NCBI GenBank assembly: GCA_049999725.1
Contig: JBNGIS010016722.1
Span: 1-33,628, forward strand
DNA length: 33,628 bases
Direction: 5' to 3'
Source of the DNA: Haplomitrium mnioides
Lineage: Eukaryota; Marchantiophyta; Haplomitriopsida; Calobryales
The translations under genes and the position numbers were made by a program. This document shows, piece after piece, positions 10,415-20,200 of the stretch (its first letter is position 1; each line of letters begins with the position of its first letter). The notes under the pieces were generated by a model. That model ran no database searches, was not told where the DNA came from, and saw nothing but the letters and a program-made list of their open reading frames with translations.

Positions 10415-10432
10415 TGGCACTAGAAGGAGGGC
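10415..10432 (+). other. Candidate primer-binding site
   Basis: TGGCACTAGAAGGAGGGC begins nine bases after the 5' LTR. Its TGG start pairs with the CCA end of a tRNA, as expected for a minus-strand primer site. It is clearly not the initiator-Met type used by the chromoviruses in this window. I cannot name the tRNA. Confidence 0.45.
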
Positions 10433-10639
10433 GAAAGGTTTGCAAAAACTTGAGACCAACCCAAAACCAAGTTATCATATCTCAAAAGAGTCAAAGTTTT
10501 CCTCTCCATTGAAGTAATGGGCCATAACCGTACACGAAGGAAAAGACGGGCTAAGTATGTGTCAGAATACTCTTTTGATAGTTCAAGTAGCGATGAGGAG
10601 AGCTCTGACAGTGACTCCGATAGCAGCAGCTCTGATGAT

Positions 10640-11400
10640 CAGAGATCTTCAAGTAGGAAGAAGGAGAGAAAAGATCGAAGGATCAAAAAGGCTGCCAAGA
10701 GAGAGGAAGCATGCTTAACAAAATTGAGCTCAAAGTTAGAGGTGATGCAAGCCCTTCTTGCAAGCCTTACGCCTAGTCTAGAGAAAGCTGAACAATCAAA
10801 CGAATGGGTTGCAACCAGACCCCCAAGAAGGATCGTTATGGTGTGCTGAAATTGTGGTCAGCCTGGACACGTTTCCTCCAACTGTCCAGAACCATGGGGG
10901 CAGAAGTATGAGTGTCCAATTGCAATACATTCCCAGCATGAAGAGGAGGAGGCGGCCTTGGCCAGGGAAGAAACGTCTGCTTCAGATGATTGTTATCGAG
11001 TAAGGGCCAAAGCAAGATCCAAGCCTCACCGAAGGAGCAAGAGCAAAAAGGGGCGAAAGATCAAGAGGGCTGCCAAAGAAGAGGAAGCTCGCTTAGCGGA
11101 ATTGAGTGCAAAGATGGAGGTAATGGAGGCCCTTCTTGCGAGCATCACGCCGAATCTAGAGGGAGCTCAACAAGCAGATGAATGGGTCGCACCCGGACCA
11201 CCGAGAAGGATCGTTATGGTGTGCTTGAATTATGATCAGCCTGGACATGTTTTTTCCAACTGCTCGGAACCATGGGGGAAAAAGGATGAGGTATCCAATT
11301 GCCCTACATTCCCAGTATGAAAGGAGGAAGCAGCTTGGATAAAGGAGGAAACCTCTACCTCAAAGGATTGTTGTCAAGTAAGGGCCAAGGCAAAATCCAA
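10640..11400 (+). repeat. Tandem duplication of a 378-bp zinc-knuckle unit
   Basis: The landmarks GCTGCCAA (10691/11069), ATCGTTATGGTGTGC (10832/11210) and AGGGCCAA (11003/11381) are each 378 bases apart, an exact multiple of three. A third unit begins (agggccaaggc at 11381) but soon turns into a Lys-rich tract. The second unit contains an extra G near 11291 and a missing base near 11320 relative to the first. The short shifted tract between these two indels creates the TGA at 11318. Confidence 0.85.
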
Positions 11401-12058
11401 GTCCTACAAGAAGGGCAAGCACAATAAGGTCAAGCACAAGAAAGGGCGAAAGGCCAAAAAGTATGAGAATCAAATGTCGCCATTCCTCAGTGATTTTGAA
11501 TATGAAGAGGAAAACTCCACATGGTTCCATCCGGCGCAACAAGAAGATGTGGGAGAACTGCAAGAGGCTTTGGAGGCAATCAAGGAGAAGACTGCGGGCG
11601 AAGAGTTGAAAGAATTTATAGCAGAGGTGCAAACACCTAATCCCTACATCATTCAAGCCGAAGTAGAAAAAATAGAACCGGAAGATATGGAATCCACAAA
11701 ACTGTCGGAGGGCACTGGGAGGCCAAGATTAGATTTAACAAGGGAGTGCGCCGTGGTCCTCGGATGTGAAGAGTCAGATGAGGGAGAGGACCAGCTCTAT
11801 GAGTACTGGACATATGTGGCAGAAGGGCCAGCGCAAGACCAAGCTGAACCAATGGTCCTAACAAGTATAGATTTGGAACTCAACAATGATGTAGAAGTTG
11901 CAAACTCTCCCTCAGAGCTGGTTTCTGCAGACGAAGAACTGGAAGAGGAGGCAAGCTACCCTGCCACAGCCAAAGACACACGGGAGGCAGAGGCCCACCC
12001 CATAGACGAAGAATTCAAGGAGGACTGTTGCTGGTCTAACCTTGAGTCAGCCCAAAAA

Positions 12059-12418
12059 GGGGAGTGGGAAGCTGCCCTATCCCTTGTTGATGAATGCAGG
12101 CTTGCAGAAGAAGACCCAGGTGAGGCAGAGCAAGAGTAGGTCTTCAAAGGGGAGTGGGAAGCTGCCCTGTCCCTTGTTGATGAATGTAGGCTTGCAGAAG
12201 AAAACCAGGGTGGGGTAGAGCAAGAGCAGGTCTTCAAGGGGGAGTGGGAAGCTGCCATGTCCCTTATTGATGAATGCAGGCTTGCAGAAGAAAACCAGGG
12301 TGGGGTAGAGCAAGAGCAGGTCTTCAAAGGGGAGTGGGAAGTTACCATGTCCCTTGTTGATGAATGCAGGCTTGCAGAAGAAAACCAGGGTGGGGCAGAG
12401 CAAGAGCAGGAAGGGGAG
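12059..12418 (+). repeat. Four 90-bp in-frame repeats (30 residues each)
   Basis: Units start at 12059, 12149, 12239 and 12329 with GGGGAGTGGGAAG. All share one reading frame, so the array lengthens the protein without shifting it. The units are nearly identical, which suggests recent expansion by slippage or unequal exchange. The 90-bp length equals the satellite monomer by coincidence; the sequences are unrelated. Confidence 0.92.
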
Positions 12419-13027
12419 TACGCAGCTGGACCTTATCCCCTGCTAGACAAGGAACCCTTGCAAGACCCATGTCAGCCAAGCCCTGAACCTGAGCTCAAAG
12501 GGGAGTTGACATCGGTGTACTCGGTTGAAGGCAGTTATGACGTGCAAGCGCCAAGTGTCACCGAGGTAGGGCCTCCTCAACTGGCGGAAGGCACGTTAAT
12601 CGAGATAAGCAGCTCCAGCCCGAAGGATCCGGAATTACCCGAAGATGAACCCGATCTCAATTCTGAGAGAGAGCTAGCCTTAAGCCAGCAGAAGGATCTT
12701 GCTGACAAGGAGGAAATTGCTACAAGCAGCCTCACCACTGCCAAACTTGTATATGGTTTTATGTTTACAGGCTCTATGTGTCGTACCTATGTCTGGGCTA
12801 GTGTTGTCGCTTGTTCCTTGTGGGTGTGTGTTGTACCTGCATCAAGGCCAGAGGCGAAAGGCCAGCTGAGGAATCCCCAGTCTAAAGGTGATTCCACGAA
12901 TCAGAAGGGAATGCATCAAGGTATATCATTGCATGAATCCTCCACCCCCCTCGAACCAAAATTGGGAGAAACGACTTTTGTGTGGGATCCAGGGAAGAGG
13001 CTGAGAGGGGAGAGTGCGCAGTGGTAG

Positions 13028-13278
13028 AGTGAGTGAGTGAGTGAGTAGTTGTGTGGGTTTTCCGGTACGTAATTGTGTAGAGGTTTAGGTGAGTAGTTGC
13101 GTGGGTTTTCTAGGGCGAGTTGTGTGAGTTTCGAGTGAGTATGTGTGGGTGTGTGAGTTTGTAAAAGTACACTTCGTCAAGATTTTGAGACCAGAAGCAG
13201 CATAGCGGATAAAAGGAAACCAGGCAGAGAAAGAGGAGGTATGTTCGTGAGGACGCTTCACAATTCAATGGGGAGTTA
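13028..13278 (+). other. Untranslated 3' part of internal domain with GAGT microsatellite and purine tract
   Basis: Directly after the stop codon comes a short (GAGT)n run (about 13029-13047), then GT-rich sequence with repeated GTGTGGGTTTTC-like phrases. The final bases before the 3' LTR include ATGGGGAG (13268-13275), a short purine-rich tract in the position of a polypurine primer for plus-strand synthesis. Confidence 0.6.
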
Positions 13279-15045
13279 TGTCAGCCAGTGGAATAGGGGC
13301 TAATCTGGGTTACAAGGAACCAGAAGCGGTAGCAACAACATTTCTCCATTCTGAAGTGGTAAGATAATCTGGAAGCAATAGAATAGCTCTAATCGGAAGC
13401 TAAGAGCAGGTTACCTCATTTTTTGATCCGAAGTAGTGGAACCGGATTCATATAGTGAAGGAAGGAGGCAAGACTCGGAGAGGTCAGCGCTAGAGAATTC
13501 CAAGGGGATGGCATCAAAAGAGAGAAGGCATATGGGGCAGAGCGAAGGGACCTACGAGAGCAGAGGAGAACCGCAAGGCAGCAATTCTTGACAGAGGGAG
13601 CCATGACAAGGGTGAAAGTTGGGATGCATAACAGAGGAGCCAACTATTCGACCAGTGCATCATCAGTTCGTGACCATTCGAGCCGTACAATACCTTGATA
13701 GAGAGAAGAGCTCAAGGCGATCGTATTGCAACTTGAATCAAAGAGAATGGGGCAGAACTAAGGAAGAACGACCCTTGCAAAGTTAACCAACGGCCATAGT
13801 CCCGAGGATTCCGTGGAGCAGTGCGGAAACGGAAGACGTGGCAGCTCTTACGGGTCCGAACAGTTCGACGGGATCCCGCCTCCCTATATAGGGATCCTCG
13901 GTTAAGAGGGATCCAATCAGCCTCCCTATGTGGGTTCCCCACTTAACAGGGATCCGTGAAGGAAGATCCGATGGGTCCGAAGTGATGGCGAAGTGGCGAC
14001 TGACGAAGCAAAGATTGGTCACTATTATGGGGGCATGGAGGATTCCTTAAGGCAACGACGAGGCTAAGCAAGAAGGATGAAACAACAACGGATCTTAGTT
14101 ACGGACTCAGGAACTCCGTGGGGAGCTGCGGAAACGTGGTAGTCCCACCGCACTTCACGGATTCAAGGACACATGGCATTCCCAGAGAGTCCGCGGGACT
14201 TAGCAGAAAATGGGAAAGCCCCGGGTAAACTGGTTCCGATTATCCTCCCTAAGTGGATAGACTGCTTAACAATGTTCCGACTGGAAGCCCAACTGGAGAC
14301 CAAGGGAATGGATGCAAAACCGTGACTTATCACGGACCCGGCTAGTCAAAGAGCGAGCAAGGCGAAATGCTGATATATCACTGATTCGACGAAGCGGCGG
14401 AAAGTTTGACAAGGTATGGTCTGAAAGTTTGACGGGAGTTTATTCCGCGCTTAGTTCTTGTGGTGAAAAGGTGATGAAGCGACGATCCGGCCAAAAGAAG
14501 AAGCAAGAGGCCAACAACCGAAAAGGTGGCTTATCGGAGTTCCGGCATTGCCGAGGATGAAAGATCAACCGAGCACTGAAAGTTCGAAGGGGACCAATGG
14601 GGAGTCTGCCATGGTTCCTACATCAAACGGAGCAAAGAGTTAGCGAAGGAAGCCTCAGTTCTTATTGTGAGCGGGATCGAAAGCGACGACAAAAGGTATT
14701 GTTCTTACTCGGCGAGTGAATTGCTTTGCGAATGATGTGGCGCTCCACTCTGGTCCGAAGGCTCATGTGGGTCAGCAACGGGTCAACTATGGAATCCGGT
14801 CAAGGCGACGGTCCGCCTACCCCCTTGCGGGGCGGCGTTGGACGGCGCGACGACGGATGACGTGGTGTTCGGTTGGGTCCGAGGGTTCCTCCGGGTCTTT
14901 GACGGATGACGTGGCGCTCCACTATGGTCCAAGGGTTCCTGCGGGTCAGCAATGGGTCAACTACGGAATCCGGTCAAGGCAACGGTCCGCCTACCCCTTT
15001 GCGGGGCGGCGGTGGACGGCGCTTTGCAGATGACGTGGAAGGCAG

Positions 15046-15258
15046 GACACGTGGCGACCTGTGGTGTTCCGAGGGCGACGGCGGGATTCCGAAGACTTCG
15101 GTAGGGTTCCAAGGGAATTCGCGGACACGTGGCAATCTGTGGTGTTCCGAGGGCGATTGTGGGATTTCGAAGAGTATGGCAGGGTTCCGAGGGAGTTCAC
15201 GGACACGTGGCGCCTGTGGTGTCCCGAGGGCGATGGCGAAGTTCTGCTGATTGACGGC
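15046..15258 (+). repeat. 78-bp tandem repeats with G-box, 3' LTR
   Basis: Counterpart of the 5' LTR array. GACACGTGGC occurs at 15046, 15124 and 15202, exactly 78 bases apart. Here all three G-boxes are intact, whereas the middle one of the 5' LTR has decayed. Confidence 0.88.
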
Positions 15259-17083
15259 GCGGTTCCGGTGGAGTTTGCGGGCATGTAGCAGCTAGCGGGG
15301 GTCCGTGAGCTCTTGCGGAAGCATGACAACTTGCGGGGGTCTGCGGGTGATCGCGGGGGCATGGCAACAAGGAGAATCAAGGAAAAACTAGGAATCTGCC
15401 CGCGAGATGCGACGGTTGACCAATCTACGGGGTCGACCTACGAATCCAATCCTATCCCAAGCAAATGTCTTCGGATTTCTCTGCGGGAAGACCTCCTTGA
15501 CAACTACTTCGGGTCTGCGCTCGAACTGATGCTTTAAGGGAATCGAACCAAGATTGCGACGGGATTGCTGAGGCGTCCAAACGGCGAGGCGATCCTGATC
15601 GCAAACCTGCAAAGGAGAGCACTACGAATCGAAGGCAGGGTTCAGTCAAGAGTTCTTCGAAAATCTTCCTTACCCAATCCTGAATGCTTCAACTAATACC
15701 GGTAGACGCAGGCAGACTGACAGGTGTCAGCTTCTCAAGAAACAGAGGCCAACGAGAAAAACGACCAAGTGCCAGCTTCACACTCAGTCCACGCCAGGGG
15801 CATCTATTGGGATTAAACGGGAATTCGGAACAGCAGTTGAGAACCTTGGGTTAACGGTTTCAGTTAGTCGTTGCTCGTACTGGCCAGATGTCACCACGAC
15901 GTTGCTTAACAAGATTAACTGCCAAAAGCAGTGGAAACAAGAATGTGAGAGAAATAGAAAGGCTTCAACAAGGTGAGGGGGGAGTATAAAGGGATTGTCT
16001 GCGATGTTTGTTGGGTTGGTGTAAATGCAAGCTTGCAAGTCGTGAGAGCGATAGCAGAAAGGAAGACACACGAGGGAGGGAGGACAGATTTCTTGAAGCT
16101 TCACTTGAGGCAGGTGAACTCGAGTAGGGGGCTAGTAGGGGTGGAGGTGGACTAGAGGGGCGCTGGGAATCGCTGGGCGGGGAGCTCTAGAGGTTCAGGC
16201 GATCCAGGTGTACTCATCTCTGCGGGTGGACCAACATCAGAGGTGGATTGATACTTGAAGGTTGAAGGGAATCTCGGTTGTCTTGAAATCGGAGGGGCTG
16301 CCAAGGTGGGATCTTTGGGGTCGCCTTAGTGTCAACTGTACAGGAGCAACAATCCTAGTAACGTCAAAGGCGTTTCTAGTTTATTCTCTCAAGGGAAGCC
16401 AACAAGGAGTAGCTGCATTCGTGCCCGCGCACGATGTAAGAGAAGATCCATCGAAGCTTCGGGGTGGAGTGGGTGGCCAGCAGTCGAGAGGACTGTCTTC
16501 CAGAGGTGGAAGTTAAACAAGACCTCTTCTGATCCTGAGGAAGTCAAACCAGGGCTTCTCCCGAGGGAAGGTAAAAAGACTATCTGGAAAAGTGTACGTG
16601 AGTAGAGGGAGGACGTGTTACTGAAATCGTGAGGCTCAAGAGAAGGTGGAATAAAGATCAGGAGTGCAAGGGAGGCAGCAAAGATTGGATCTTGGAAGAA
16701 ACATGGGAGCTGCAGAGGAACGAGAGGAATGGAGGGTTGAGAGGTCATGACTATGTTGCGGGGATCAGCCCAAGTCAGAGGAACACTGGCGGAGTGTGTG
16801 GTGTCGTGTGTGCAATGGTTAGATAGTTTTGTCTTGTGTTTGCATTTTCCGAAGAGACACTTCGGATCTGAAGTAAGTAGGGTCTCAGATCAGCAGGGGT
16901 CCAAGAATCAAATTCAGAGGGTTAGGCAGTAGGGGGACAGATCCCCTGTATAATTCAGATATCAAGACTTCGTCTTGCATTGTAAACTTTGAATCTGGAT
17001 CCTATTTCGGATCCCTGAAATACACTTTGGAATTCGATCAGAGGCGCTTCTGTGGTGTGTATGAATGTTTGAATAGAGAGTTG

Positions 17084-17089
17084 AATAAA
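17084..17089 (+). terminator. Candidate polyadenylation signal AATAAA
   Basis: AATAAA lies about 160 bases before the 3' end of the 3' LTR, a sensible place for the end of a retrotransposon transcript. The position and hexamer are the only evidence. Confidence 0.35.
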
Positions 17090-17247
17090 GAGAAAGGTCA
17101 ATAAGGTGAGAAGGAACACCCTTAAGGCTTGAAATTGATAACTTGCAGCGGGGCTATCTCATAAAAGAACCTGAAACCCGTAAAAGTCAGTCTTTTCCTT
17201 CCGGAGACCGGTGTTCGGAGGATAAGACTAGAAGGAGAGGGCTGACA

Positions 17248-17252
17248 CCACC
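17248..17252. repeat. Right target-site duplication CCACC
   Basis: Matches 5921-5925 exactly and is followed by ATAGCACAATCTCAG, the normal continuation of the satellite monomer. Confidence 0.92.
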
Positions 17253-20200
17253 ATAGCACAATCTCAGCATTCATCTCTTCCAAGTAGCAAAATCTCACTA
17301 CTTCTCTTCCCTCAATAGTAAAATCTTAGTACATTTCCCACCATAGCATAATCTCAGCATTCATCTCTTTCAAGTAGCGAAATATCACTCCCCTTTTCTC
17401 AATAGTAAAATCCCAGTACACTTCCCACTATAGCACAATCTCACCATCCCTCTCTCCAAAGTAGAGGAATCTCACTACCCCTCTTCCCTCAATAGTAAAA
17501 TCTTAGCACACTTTCCACCATAGCACAATCTCAGCATCCATCTCTCCTAAGTAGCGAAATCTCACCACCCCTCCTCTCTCATTACTAAAATCTTAGGACA
17601 CTTCTAAGTGTAGCACAATTCGGCATACCTCTCTCCAAAGGAGAGGAATCTCACTACCCGTCTTCTCTCAATAGTAAAATCTCAAAACACTTTCCACAAG
17701 AGCACAATCTAGGAAGTCATCCCTACTAAGCAGCGAAATCTCACTATCCCTCTTCCTTCATTAGTAAAATCTCAATACACTTCCCATCGAAGCACCATCT
17801 AGACATCCCTCTCTCCTAAGTAGCGAAATCTCACTACTCCTCTTCCCTCAATAGTGAAATCTCAGCACACTCTTCCACCATAGCACAATCTCAGCATTCA
17901 TTTCTTCCAAGTAGCGAAATCTCACTACCCCTGTTACTTCAATAGTAAAATCTCATTACACTTCTCACATAGCACAATCTCAACATTCCTCTCTTCTAAG
18001 TAGAGGAATCTCATTGCCCCTCTCTTCGCAATAATAAAATCTCACTACACATCCCACCATAGCACAATCTCAACCTCTCTCCTATATAGCGGAATCCCAC
18101 TACCTGTTTCTACTTAATAGTAAAATCTTAGGACAAATCACACCATAGCACAATCTCAACATCCTTCTATCAAAAGTGCCAGAATCTCACTAGCCCTCTC
18201 TCCTCAATAGTAAAACCTTAGTACACATCCCACCATAACACAATCTCAGCATACCTCTCTCTTATATAGTAGAATCTCATTACCCCTTTCTCATCAATAG
18301 TAAAGTCTTAGGAAAAATCCCACCATAGCACAATCTCAGCATCCCCCTCTCAAAAGTGCCAGAATCTCACTAGACCTCTCTCCTCAATGGTAGAATTTCA
18401 GTACACTTCCCACCAATGCACAATCTCAGCATCCCTCTCTTATATGTAGCAGAATTTCACCACCCCTCTCTCCTCAATAGTAAAGTTTCAGCACACTTCC
18501 CACCATAGCACAATCTCAACATCCATTTCTCCTAAGTTATGGATTCTCACTACGCATCTCTCCTCAATAGTAAAATCTCAGTACACTTGTGAACATAGCA
18601 CAATCTTAGCATCTCTCTCTCCCAAGTAATAGAATGTCACTACCCCTCTCTCATCAATAGTATATTCTTAGTACACTTCCCCCCATAGTACAATCTTAAC
18701 ATCACTCTCTTCTAAGTAGGAGATTCTCACTACCCCTCTCTCCACAATAGTAAAATTTCAGTACACTAACCAGCATATAGCAATCTTAGCAGCCCTCTCT
18801 CCTAAGTAGCAAAATCTGAGTATTCCTCTCTTGTCAATAATAAAATCTTAGTACACTTACTACCATAGCACCATCTCAGCACCCCTCTCTCCTAAGTAGC
18901 CAAATCTCACTACCCTTCTTCCCTCAATAGTAAAATGTTAGTACACTTCCCACCACAACACAATCTCAACATTCATCTTTCATGAGTAGCCTAATCTCAC
19001 TTCCCCTCTTCCCGAATAGTGAAATCTCTATACACTTCCCACCATAGTACAATCTCAACATTCATCTCTCCTAAGTAGTGAAATCTCACTACCCTACTTC
19101 CCCACTTCCCCCAATAGTAATCTTAATACACTTCCCACCATAGTACAATCTCAACATTCATCTCTCCTAAGTAGTGAAATCTCACTACCCCACTTCCATC
19201 AATAGTAAAATCTCATTACACTTCCCACCATAACACAATCTCAACATTCCTCTCTCCTAAGTAGAGGAATCTTACTACCCCTATCTGTTCAATAGTAAAA
19301 TCTCAGTACACATCCCACTATAAGACAATCTGAGCATCCCTCTCTCATACATGGCATAATCTCACTACCCTTTTTTCCTCAACAGTAAAATCTAAGGACA
19401 AATTCCACCATAGCACAATCTCAGCATCCCTTTTTCAAAAGTACCAAAATCTCACTAGCCCTCTCTCTTCAAAAGTAGAGCTTTAGTACAATTCCCACCA
19501 AAGCACATTCTCAGCATCCCTCTCTTTTATGTAGCGGAATCTCACCACCCCTCTCTGCTCAATAGTAAAATCTTAGTACACTTCCCACCATTGCACACTC
19601 TCAGCATCCCTCTCTCTTGAGTAATGGAATCGCACTACCCCTCTCTCTTCAATAGTAAAATCTCAGCAAACTTTACACCATAGCAGAATATCAACATCCC
19701 TCTCTCCTAAATAATAGAATCTCACTACCCCTCTCTCCTCAATAGTAAAATCTTAACAAACTTTCCAACATAGCACACTCTTAACATCACTCTCTTCTAA
19801 GTAGCAGAATCTCACCACCCATCTCTCCACAATAGCAAACTCTCAGTACACTTACCACCATATATCAATCTCATCATCCCTCTCTTATAAGTAGCAAAAT
19901 CTCACTATTTTTCTCTCTTCAATAGTAAAATCTTAGTACACTTCCCAACATAGTACAATCTCAGCATCCCTCTTACCAAAGTAGCAGAATCTCACCACTT
20001 GTTTTTTTTCTCAATAGTCAAATATGAGCACACTTCCCACCATAGCACAATCTTAGCATCACTCTCTCCTAAAAGTACCGAAATCTCACTTCTTCTCTCT
20101 CTTTAATAATAGAAGTATCTTAATACACTTCCATCATAGCACAATCTCAGCATCCCTCTCTTCTATGTAGCAAAATGCTACTACCCCCCTCTCCTCAATA

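Larger units (their letters stand above)
10517..13027 (+). pseudogene. Zinc-knuckle gag-like protein of the giant-LTR element, three in-frame stops
   Basis: One reading frame of 836 codon positions is interrupted only by TGA at 10847, TGA at 11318 and TAG at 12137. In order: a basic start with RTRRKRR (residues 6-12); a Ser/Asp/Glu-rich tract (about 20-45); then two tandem 126-residue units (378-bp spacing), each with a Lys/Arg-rich helix-like part, an LLASxTP motif, PPRRIVMVC and a CCHC knuckle; a basic Lys-rich tract; a long acidic region; four 30-residue repeats (515-634, core GEWEAALSLVDECRLAEE); and a hydrophobic stretch near 744-775. Knuckle 1 (residues 110-123) has all four zinc ligands but a stop between the first two. 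Knuckle 2 (236-249) has Tyr in place of its second Cys. The first stop fits CGA to TGA. The third fits CAG to TAG, since sister repeats keep CAG at 12227 and 12317. There is no recognisable capsid domain ahead of the knuckles, so this is not an ordinary Gag. A nucleic-acid-binding role is inferred. Confidence 0.75.
5926..17247 (+). mobile_element. Giant-LTR non-autonomous retrotransposon (LARD / TR-GAG-like)
   Basis: A structurally complete 11,322-bp LTR element nested in satellite DNA. It has a 5' LTR (5926-10405), a primer-binding-site candidate (10415), an internal domain (10406-13278), a purine-rich tract just before the 3' LTR, a 3' LTR (13279-17247), TGTYAGCC...GGCTGACA inverted termini and a perfect 5-bp duplication CCACC. 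The only coding capacity is one long frame for a zinc-knuckle protein. I find no protease, reverse transcriptase, RNase H or integrase remnant in either strand of the internal domain, so mobility would have needed enzymes in trans. Large retrotransposon derivatives (LARDs) have LTRs near 4.5 kb and about 3.5 kb of internal DNA; TR-GAG elements keep only a gag-like gene. This element combines both traits. The two LTRs differ at about 6 % of positions where I compared them (first ~220 bases), mostly by transitions, so it is not a fresh insertion. Confidence 0.9.
13279..17247 (+). repeat. 3' LTR of the giant-LTR element (3969 bp)
   Basis: Begins TGTCAGCC and ends GGCTGACA, a perfect 8-bp inverted pair. 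It is homologous to 5926-10405 throughout but lacks the 539-bp promoter block. It carries about 29 extra bases near 16355-16385. AATAAA at 17084-17089 is a candidate polyadenylation signal (the 5' LTR has AATAAG there). Confidence 0.93.

Noticed and set aside
11956-12403. Minus-strand frames with repeated FCKPAFINKG or SLHSSTRDRAASHS phrases
   Set aside because: They are the antisense reading of the four 90-bp repeats of the plus-strand zinc-knuckle frame.
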